Shown: positions 58,524 through 64,000 of the stretch, in pieces
Layout: each line of letters begins with the position of its first letter
Numbering within the stretch: position 1 is the stretch's first letter
Origin: Piscinibacter sp.
GTDB lineage: Bacteria > Pseudomonadota > Gammaproteobacteria > Burkholderiales > Burkholderiaceae_C
DNA length: 64,000 nucleotides
Direction of reading: 5' to 3'
Assembly: GCA_019635485.1 (NCBI GenBank)
Contig: JAHBZL010000004.1
Coordinates: 111,910 to 175,909, forward strand
Made by a program: the position numbers and the translations under genes
Notes under the pieces: model-generated
What the model was told of the DNA's origin: nothing
What the model saw: only the letters and a program-made list of their open reading frames with translations
The model's database searches: none

Positions 58524-59474
58524 TCAGGGATTCAGCGCGCTGTAGTTGACCGGTTGGAACTGGTAGCCCGTGCCCTGGGTGGCCAGGTGGCCGATGCCGG
58601 GGAAGGACAGGTGCGCCGCGCCGATCCAGTAGCCGCCCCGCGCCGCCGCCGCGAACGCCTTGCGGCGCTGCGCCAGCGCGGCCTTCGAGTCGGTGTCGAA
58701 CTGGATCGTCACCGCGGGCGTCGCGAACTGGACCGCCGCCACGTGCATCAGGTCGCCCCACAGCACCAGCTTCTGGCCCTTGCTCTCGATCACGTAGTTG
58801 CGGTGGCCCTTGGTGTGGCCGTGTGTCGCGATGCTGCTGATGCCGGGCACCAGCTCGCCGTCCTGCTCGATCGCCTTGAAGCGGCCGGCGTCGACGTACG
58901 GCTTGAGCGACGCCATCGCCCCCTGGAAGAAGCCCTTGGACTCCTTCGCCGCGGCATCCAGGTTGGCCTGGCTGAGCCAGAAGTCGGCGTCGCGCTGGTC
59001 GGCGCGCACGACGGCATTGGCGAACACCGGCTTGCCGTCGGCCGCCAGGCCGCCGACGTGGTCCGGGTGCATGTGGGTGATGTAGATCTCGTCGACCTGC
59101 TCGGGCTGGTAGCCCGCGGCCTTCAGGTTGGCGACCAGCTTGCCGAGCGTGGGGCCGAACAGGCTGCCCGCGCCGGCGTCGATCAGCACCAGCTTGCCGC
59201 CGGTGTTGACGAGGTAGCCGTTCACCGAGGTCTCGACCGGCGTCGCCAGGCGCCAGCGCGCCAGTGCCGACTCGACCTTCTTCGGCGTCGTGCCGGTGAG
59301 CAGCTTCTCGACATGCAGGCCGACCGTGCCGTCCGACAGCGCGGTGACCTCGATGTCGCCGAGCATCATGCGGTACCAGCCGGGGGCCTGGCCCTTCTGT
59401 TGCGGAGCGCCGGCCTGGGCGGCGAAGGCGGCGGCGAGCAGCAGCGCCGCGGCCATCGAGCGTCGGATCATCAC
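58524..59474 (-). CDS. Exported metallo-beta-lactamase-fold hydrolase
   Basis: A 316-residue protein with a signal peptide (AALLLAAAFAAQAGA), then an MBL fold with the canonical THMHPDHVGG metal motif, a later histidine in ATHGHTKGHRNY, Asp in LWGDLMHV and a terminal His in GAAHLSFPG. It resembles periplasmic lactonase/AHL-lactonase-like or glyoxalase II-like relatives. Exact substrate unknown. Single gene behind metW on the same strand. Confidence 0.9.
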   Translation of the reverse strand: MMIRRSMAAALLLAAAFAAQAGAPQQKGQAPGWYRMMLGDIEVTALSDGTVGLHVEKLLTGTTPKKVESALARWRLATPVETSVNGYLVNTGGKLVLIDAGAGSLFGPTLGKLVANLKAAGYQPEQVDEIYITHMHPDHVGGLAADGKPVFANAVVRADQRDADFWLSQANLDAAAKESKGFFQGAMASLKPYVDAGRFKAIEQDGELVPGISSIATHGHTKGHRNYVIESKGQKLVLWGDLMHVAAVQFATPAVTIQFDTDSKAALAQRRKAFAAAARGGYWIGAAHLSFPGIGHLATQGTGYQFQPVNYSALNP

Positions 59475-59530
59475 GTGACTCCTGGTCGTCTACGGGGACG
59501 CGCAGGATACGGCGATCCGGGAAAGTGTGC

Positions 59531-60115
59531 TCAGGCCGCCTCGAACTTGAACACCGCCACGCTGGCCATCAGGTTCGGCCAGCCGCGCACCACGGCGCCG
59601 TCCTGGATGCCGAAGGCGTCCAGGATGCGCAGCGACTCCTTGCGCGCCAGCACCTCGAAATCGGCATAGGTGCCGACGCGGATGTTCGGCGTGTCGTACC
59701 ACTCGTAGGGCAACGCCTTGGTCACAGGCATGCGGCCGGTGGCCACGCGCAGGCGGTTCGGCCAGTGCGCGAAGTTCGGGAAGCTGACGATGCCGATGCG
59801 GCCCACGCGCGCGGTTTCGCGCAGCATCCGTTCGGTGTTGCGCAGGTGCTGCAGCGTGTCCAGCTGCAGCACGACGTCGAAGCTGTTGTCGTCGAACATC
59901 GCCAGCCCCTCCTCGAGGTTGAGCTGGATGACGTCCACGCCGCGCTGCGCGCAGGCCAGCACGTTGGCGTCGTCGACGTCGACACCGTAGCCGCTGCAGC
60001 CGCGCTGCTGCTTCAGCAGCGCGAGCAGCGCGCCGCTGCCGCAGCCGAGGTCGAGCACCCGCGCGCCGGGTGGCACGAGCTCGGCGATCAGCTCCATGTC
60101 CTTGCGTTCGCTCAT
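59531..60115 (-). CDS. metW: MetW methyltransferase-like partner of MetX
   Basis: A 194-residue Rossmann methyltransferase-like protein with motif [16 protein letters not shown]. MetW proteins act together with MetX in methionine synthesis and are thought to be needed for homoserine acyl transfer in Proteobacteria. The ATG overlaps the metX stop (ATGA), so translation is coupled. Confidence 0.93.
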   Translation of the reverse strand: MSERKDMELIAELVPPGARVLDLGCGSGALLALLKQQRGCSGYGVDVDDANVLACAQRGVDVIQLNLEEGLAMFDDNSFDVVLQLDTLQHLRNTERMLRETARVGRIGIVSFPNFAHWPNRLRVATGRMPVTKALPYEWYDTPNIRVGTYADFEVLARKESLRILDAFGIQDGAVVRGWPNLMASVAVFKFEAA

Positions 60116-61365
60116 GTCTGCCCCCGGTCCGGCGATGTCGCCGGCCCGCCCCCCGCGGGGGCCTCGCCCGGCTTCGGGCGGCCGGGCGCCGGGCTCGTGG
60201 CTGTCTGCCCCCGGTCCGGCGCAGGCGCCGTGTCGGCCGACAGATCCTTCGCGAGGTTGTCGAAGCAGGCGCGCAGCACGCCGTGGTAGCGCGGGTCCTC
60301 GAGCAGGAAGGCGTCGTGGCCGTGCGGCGCATCGATCTCCGCATAGCTGACCGGCAGCCGGTTGTCGACCAGCGCCTTGACGATCTCCCGCGAGCGGTCC
60401 GGCGCGAAGCGCCAGTCGGTCGTGAAGCTGACGACGAGGAAGCGGCAGCAGGCCGCCGCGAATGCCCGCGCGAGGTCGCCGCCGTGCTCGCGCGCCGGGT
60501 CGAAGTAGTCCAGCGCACGCGTGATCAGCAGGTAGGTGTTGGCGTCGAAGTAGTCGCTGAACTTGTCGCCCTGGTAGCGCAGGTAGCTCTCGATCTCGAA
60601 CTCGATCTCCTGCGTGCTGTAGCCGAGCTGGCCGTTGCGCAGGCTGCGGCCGAACTTCTCGGCCATCGCGTCGTCGGACAGGTAGGTGATGTGGCCGATC
60701 ATGCGCGCCACGCGCAGCCCGCGCTTGGGCACCACGTCGTGCTCGTAGTAGTGGCCGCCGTGGAAGTCCGGGTCGGTCACGATGGCGCGCCGCGCGACCT
60801 CGTTGAAGGCGATGTTCTGCGCCGACAGGTTGGGCGCCGTCGCCACCGCGATGCACTGGCGCAGCCGGCGCGGCTGGCGCAGCGCCCACGAGAGCGCCTG
60901 CATGCCGCCCAGGCTGCCGCCGATCACCGCCGCCAGTTGACCGATCCCCATGCGGTCCAGCAGGCGGGCCTGCGCGTCGACCCAGTCCTCCACCGTGACG
61001 ACCGGGAAGTCCGCGCCCCAGGCACGCCCGGTGGCCGGGTTCGGCTGCATCGGGCCGGTCGAGCCGAAGCACGAGCCGGGGTTGTTCACGCCGATCACGA
61101 AGAAGCGGTCGGTGTCCAGCGGCTTGCCGGGGCCGACCAGGTTGTCCCACCAGCCCTCGCTGCGGGGCTGGTCGGCGTAGCTGCCGGCAACGTGGTGCGA
61201 CGCGTTCAGCGCGTGGCACACCAGCACCGCGTTGCTCCGGTCGGCGTTCAGCGTGCCGTAGGTCTCGTAGACCAGCGTGTAGTCCGCGAGCGTCGCGCCG
61301 CTCTTCAGCGGCAGCGGCTCGGCGAAATGCGCCGTTTGCGGTTCGACGATGCCCAGCGATCCCAT
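60112..61365 (-). CDS. metX: Homoserine O-acyltransferase (succinyl/acetyl) MetX
   Basis: A 417-residue alpha/beta-hydrolase-fold acyltransferase. Nucleophile Ser151 is in [14 protein letters not shown], with the Asp/His pair in the C-terminal part ([15 protein letters not shown]). It commits homoserine to methionine. ATG at 61365 ([10 protein letters not shown]) is chosen over an in-frame ATG at 61383; a GGGG precedes it. The last about 40 residues are a Pro/Gly/Ala/Thr-rich tail containing PDRGQT twice, absent from typical MetX. Preceded by a SAM-II riboswitch. Confidence 0.95.
   Translation of the reverse strand: MGSLGIVEPQTAHFAEPLPLKSGATLADYTLVYETYGTLNADRSNAVLVCHALNASHHVAGSYADQPRSEGWWDNLVGPGKPLDTDRFFVIGVNNPGSCFGSTGPMQPNPATGRAWGADFPVVTVEDWVDAQARLLDRMGIGQLAAVIGGSLGGMQALSWALRQPRRLRQCIAVATAPNLSAQNIAFNEVARRAIVTDPDFHGGHYYEHDVVPKRGLRVARMIGHITYLSDDAMAEKFGRSLRNGQLGYSTQEIEFEIESYLRYQGDKFSDYFDANTYLLITRALDYFDPAREHGGDLARAFAAACCRFLVVSFTTDWRFAPDRSREIVKALVDNRLPVSYAEIDAPHGHDAFLLEDPRYHGVLRACFDNLAKDLSADTAPAPDRGQTATSPAPGRPKPGEAPAGGGPATSPDRGQT
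60115..60134 (+). repeat. 20-bp direct repeat, copy 1, in the metX tail
   Basis: TGTCTGCCCCCGGTCCGGCG occurs here at the metX/metW junction and again exactly at 60202-60221. It encodes the duplicated PDRGQT element of the MetX C-terminal tail. Confidence 0.8.
60202..60221 (+). repeat. 20-bp direct repeat, copy 2, in the metX tail
   Basis: An exact copy of 60115-60134, in the same orientation and reading frame 87 bases away, suggesting a local duplication that lengthened the metX 3' end. Confidence 0.8.
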
Positions 61366-61382
61366 GAGGCCCCAAATGAACA

Positions 61383-61416
61383 CACCCGGCGCCGCCAGAA
61401 AGCGGAGCGCCGGGTG
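61383..61416 (-). terminator. Terminator-like hairpin between riboswitch and metX
   Basis: In the minus-strand mRNA CACCCGGCGC (61416-61407) and GCGCCGGGTG (61392-61383) form a ten-base stem with a 14-base loop, followed by UGUUCAUUU. It lies directly after the SAM-II aptamer and before the metX ribosome-binding site, so it may be the expression platform (premature termination), although SAM-II usually acts by sequestering the ribosome-binding site. Confidence 0.5.
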
Positions 61417-61420
61417 CGCA

Positions 61421-61476
61421 TCCTCTCTTTAGCGGAATTTATAGAGCGCTCGCAAGCCGGAACAAATCAGCGCTGG
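61421..61476 (-). ncRNA. SAM-II riboswitch upstream of metX
   Basis: Read on the minus strand, the self-complementary hexamer AGCGCU at 61474-61469 pairs with AGCGCU at 61450-61445 (P1) around an 18-base loop that begins GAUUU. It is followed by UAUAAAU and then GCUAAAGAGAGG. This reproduces the SAM-II (metA-type) core: CUGAUUU after P1 5', about 17-18-base loop, AUAAAU, and GCUAAA-rAGrG at the 3' end, with AUUU/AAAU able to form the characteristic pseudoknot. S-adenosylmethionine binding should repress metX-metW. A -10 TATACT lies just upstream. Recognition is from memory of the consensus. Confidence 0.85.
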
Positions 61477-61481
61477 AGACA

Positions 61482-61487
61482 AGTATA
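61482..61487 (-). promoter_or_regulatory. metX -10 element
   Basis: TATACT on the minus strand places the start of transcription at about 61475, right at the 5' edge of the SAM-II aptamer. No strong -35 box is seen at 17 bp. Confidence 0.5.
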
Positions 61488-61617
61488 TCGGCTGTGCCGT
61501 GACCGAATTGGCGGGGCGCGTTGCCGCAAGTATCACTTCTATCGGAATCAAATATATCATTTCGTCATTCGCAGCCCAGATCGCCTTCACCACAGGCACT
61601 GCCACAGAGGAATGACC

Positions 61618-63354
61618 ATGAATCTCCATCGACTCCCCGTCAGGGCCAAGCTGGCCGCAGGATTCGGCACACTCGCCGCGCTCGTCGTCGCGGTGTCGGC
61701 ACTGTCCATCCGGGCACTGGGGGACGGCCACACCCACTTTGCCGGCTACGTCAACGACATCGCCGTGCGCATCACGCTGGCCAACGACGTGCTCGATGCC
61801 ACCAATGCCCGCGCCATCGGCGCGCGCAACCTGGTCCTCGTGAGCGGGGTGGCCGACCGCGAGGCCGAACGCGCCGCCACCGTGGCCGCGCACGAGAAGG
61901 TCGGCCGCAGCATCGCCAAGCTGAAGGAGATGATTGCCAACGCGCCGTCCTCGAGCGAGCAGGAGCGCCAGCTGGCCGCCGAGATCGAGCGCGTCGAGAC
62001 GCTCTACAGCCCGGTGGCGCTGGGCATCGTCTCGCTGGCCCTGGATGGCAAGCGCGACGACGCCGTCGCGAAGATGAACGTCGACTGCCGGCCGCTGCTG
62101 GCCAAGCTGCTGGACGCCTCCAACCGCTACATCGACTACGCCGTCGCGCAGAGCAAGGCACAGGTGAACGCTGCCGACGCCGCCTATGCCTTCAACCGCA
62201 ACGTGATGATCGGGGCCTGCGTCGTCGCGATCGGACTGGCCGCCGCGCTCGCGCTGCTGATCACCCGCGGCCTGACGCGCTCGCTCGGCGCCGAACCGGC
62301 CCAGCTCGGCGACGCGGCGCGCCGCGTCGCCGAGGGCGACCTGGGCCCCGTGCCGGGCGCCGACACCGCGCCGGCCGGCAGCGTGCTCGCCTCGCTGGCG
62401 AACATGCAGCAGGCCCTGGCGCGCGTGGTCGGCCAGGTGCGCAATGCCTCCGACTCGATCGCCACCGGCTCGGCCGAGATCGCCACGGGCAACGCCGACC
62501 TCTCTCAGCGCACCGAGGAGCAGGCCTCCAATCTGCAGCAGACCGCCGCCTCGATGGAGCAGATGAATTCGACGGTCAAGAACAACGCCGACACGGCCCG
62601 CCAGGCCAACCAGCTCGCCGGCTCCGCCAGCGCCGCCGCCGAGCGGGGCGGTGCGGTCGTCGGCCAGGTGGTCGCCACGATGGACGACATCAGCGCCAGC
62701 TCCCGCAAGATCGCCGACATCATCGGCGTGATCGACGGCATCGCGTTCCAGACCAACATCCTGGCGCTGAACGCCGCGGTGGAAGCGGCCCGCGCCGGCG
62801 AGCAGGGCCGCGGCTTCGCGGTCGTGGCCAGCGAGGTGCGCAACCTCGCGCAGCGCAGCGCCGAGGCCGCCAAGGAGATCAAGGCGCTGATCGGCGACTC
62901 GGTGGACAAGGTCGAGACCGGCTCCAAGCTGGTCGACGCCGCCGGCAAGACGATGGAAGAGATCGTGCAGTCGGTGAAGCGGGTGACCGACATCATGAGC
63001 GAGATCACCGCGGCGAGCCTCGAGCAGTCGTCGGGCATCGAGCAGGTGAACCAGGCGATCGCGCAGATGGACCAGGTGACCCAGCAGAACGCGGCGATGG
63101 TCGAGGAGACGACGGCTGCCAGCGGCGCGCTGGCGGAGGAGACCAACCTCCTGCAGTCGAACATCTCGCAGTTCCAGCTGTCGGGTGGCGGCCGTCCGGC
63201 CGGGGTGCGACAACCGGTGCAAACGCCGCGGCAGGTCTCGCGACCGGCGCGCGCGGGCAGTCCGGTGGCCCCTTCTCGAGGTGGGCGCAGCAAGCAGGCC
63301 ACTGCTCTCAAGCTGGATGCGGCAGCCGAGGAGAAGTCCTGGGAAGAGTTCTAG
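61618..63354 (+). CDS. Methyl-accepting chemotaxis protein
   Basis: A 578-residue chemoreceptor: transmembrane helix 1 at about 12-32, a four-helix-bundle ligand domain (35-195), helix 2 near 198-218, HAMP (about 219-270) and a signalling hairpin containing [37 protein letters not shown]. The C-terminus ends in SWEEF, matching the xWxxF tether for CheR/CheB. It directs chemotaxis; the ligand is unknown. ATG at 61618 is preferred (AGAGG seven bases upstream); ATG at 61612 is too close. Upstream AT-rich stretches (about 61530-61570) probably hold the promoter, without a clear sigma28 site. Confidence 0.95.
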   Translation: MNLHRLPVRAKLAAGFGTLAALVVAVSALSIRALGDGHTHFAGYVNDIAVRITLANDVLDATNARAIGARNLVLVSGVADREAERAATVAAHEKVGRSIAKLKEMIANAPSSSEQERQLAAEIERVETLYSPVALGIVSLALDGKRDDAVAKMNVDCRPLLAKLLDASNRYIDYAVAQSKAQVNAADAAYAFNRNVMIGACVVAIGLAAALALLITRGLTRSLGAEPAQLGDAARRVAEGDLGPVPGADTAPAGSVLASLANMQQALARVVGQVRNASDSIATGSAEIATGNADLSQRTEEQASNLQQTAASMEQMNSTVKNNADTARQANQLAGSASAAAERGGAVVGQVVATMDDISASSRKIADIIGVIDGIAFQTNILALNAAVEAARAGEQGRGFAVVASEVRNLAQRSAEAAKEIKALIGDSVDKVETGSKLVDAAGKTMEEIVQSVKRVTDIMSEITAASLEQSSGIEQVNQAIAQMDQVTQQNAAMVEETTAASGALAEETNLLQSNISQFQLSGGGRPAGVRQPVQTPRQVSRPARAGSPVAPSRGGRSKQATALKLDAAAEEKSWEEF

Positions 63355-63368
63355 GATCGCAGCATGCG

Positions 63369-63407
63369 GGGCGGGCATGCGGGACAAGCGCCCGCGTATG
63401 CTCGCCC
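63369..63407. terminator. Imperfect hairpin after the chemoreceptor gene
   Basis: GGGCGGGCATGCGGG (63369-63383) can pair, with bulges and mismatches, with CCCGCGTATGCTCGCCC (63391-63407). It lies in the 86-bp convergent gap. Weak. Confidence 0.3.
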
Positions 63408-63440
63408 GACCGGCAGATGCCATCCGGATTGCGGGGTTTC

Positions 63441-64000
63441 CTATTCGGCCTTGATGTTTGCGGCCTTGATGATCGGCCCCCACTTTTCGTGTTCGGTGCG
63501 GATGAGCTTGTCGAGGGCTTGAGGAGAGCTTCCCTCGGGCGTGGCGCCGATCTTCTTCAGCCGTTCACGCATGGCCTCGGTCTTGAGCACGGCGATGCAG
63601 TCGTTTGCGATCTTGGTCGCGAGGTCAGGCGGCATGTTTCCGGGCCCCAGAAGCGCCCACCAGACGGAGGAATCGTAACCCGGCACGCCGGCTTCGGCGA
63701 AAGTCGGCACGTCGGGCAGGAACGGTGAGCGTGTCGCCGTCGTGACGCCGAGGGCGCGCACGTTGCCGCTTGCGACCTGGCCCACCGTCTCGGGCATGTT
63801 GTTCAAGGCCATGGGAATGTGTCCGCCCAGCAGGTCATTCAAGGCCGGGCTGCCGCCGCGGTAGGCCACGACACGCATGTCGATCTTGGCGAGCGCCTTC
63901 AGCAACTCGCCTGCCAGATGTGTCGACGTGCCGACGCCGGCCATGCCGTAGTTGAGCGCGCCGGGGCGTGCGCGGGCTTCGGCCAGCACGTCGCCCAGCG
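63441..64000 (-). CDS. Bug-family (TctC) tripartite tricarboxylate solute receptor, C-terminal part
   Basis: The last about 186 codons of a gene that begins beyond the window end. Family hallmarks are LNYGMAGVGTSTHLAGELLK, VVAYRGGSPALNDLLGGHIPMAL and DVPTFAEAGVPGYDSSVWWALLGP. Bug proteins bind carboxylates or other small molecules in the periplasm for TctAB-type transporters and are greatly expanded in Burkholderiales. The signal peptide and first domain part are outside the window. Confidence 0.93.
   Translation of the reverse strand, partial: LGDVLAEARARPGALNYGMAGVGTSTHLAGELLKALAKIDMRVVAYRGGSPALNDLLGGHIPMALNNMPETVGQVASGNVRALGVTTATRSPFLPDVPTFAEAGVPGYDSSVWWALLGPGNMPPDLATKIANDCIAVLKTEAMRERLKKIGATPEGSSPQALDKLIRTEHEKWGPIIKAANIKAE

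Noticed and set aside
61366-61421. Leader peptide starting at the ATG at 61421 inside the metX leader
   Set aside because: The AGAGG directly abuts this ATG, too close to act as its ribosome-binding site, and the frame encodes an Arg-rich peptide without methionine codons after the first.
61488-61617. Sigma28 promoter for the chemoreceptor gene
   Set aside because: No TAAA-N15-GCCGATAA-like match; only an AT-rich stretch is present.

Overview
The window is a high-GC (roughly 70 percent G+C by eye) chromosomal segment from a betaproteobacterium, most likely of the order Burkholderiales. Supporting this are the fur-bamE-dapB-exbBD-leuS-lptE-holA gene order, the linked hpf-ptsN-hprK and surA-lptD-amgK groups, a DUF4148 protein, a Bug-type (TctC) solute receptor and the metX-metW pair. 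Genes are tightly packed, many junctions are ATGA or GTGA stop/start overlaps, and several starts are GTG or TTG. I saw no rRNA, tRNA, insertion sequence, prophage or CRISPR array.

Layout. 1-3.5 kb: 3' end of glnE, a rhombosortase, an EamA permease and rfaE2. 3.5-13.2 kb: a ferritin-like diiron protein and a MerR-type cobalamin-binding (LitR/CarH-like) regulator on the minus strand, divergent from a periplasmic glutathione peroxidase and an eight-gene translationally coupled group (FAD oxidoreductase, DUF1365, CFA-type methyltransferase, chalcone-isomerase-like protein, GPH transporter, DUF3833 lipoprotein, SDR, NTF2-like). This resembles light or singlet-oxygen response lipid-modification clusters. 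13.2-19.5 kb: corA, hpf, ptsN, hprK, fur, bamE, dapB, exbB, exbD. 19.5-23.9 kb: an accessory patch with an alpha/beta-hydrolase-LuxR fusion, an ECF sigma factor lacking a neighbouring anti-sigma factor, and a di-heme YVTN beta-propeller lipoprotein. 24-31 kb: leuS, lptE and holA facing a minus-strand group of a 2-hydroxyacid reductase, pncC, pgpA and thiL.

31-37.3 kb: an SPFH lipoprotein and a DctS/DctR-like two-component pair divergent from maeB. 37.4-38.6 kb: a secreted barnase-type RNase with its barstar inhibitor. 38.3-45.1 kb: rsmA, surA and lptD divergent from amgK, then a LysR regulator. 45.4-50.5 kb: DUF4148, a COG2509-type flavoprotein, a FliL-like membrane protein, an M20 peptidase and a dienoyl-CoA isomerase-like enzyme. 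50.6-56.5 kb: a complete RND efflux operon. 56.5-59.5 kb: an ECF sigma/zinc-finger anti-sigma pair divergent from a stand-alone flavodiiron-type metallo-beta-lactamase domain, plus a second exported MBL protein. 59.5-61.5 kb: metW and metX preceded by a convincing SAM-II riboswitch. 61.6-64 kb: a chemoreceptor and the C-terminal part of a Bug receptor.

The points that most merit follow-up are the cobalamin-regulated lipid cluster, the SAM-II riboswitch in front of metX, and the sigma/anti-sigma/ODP-domain module.
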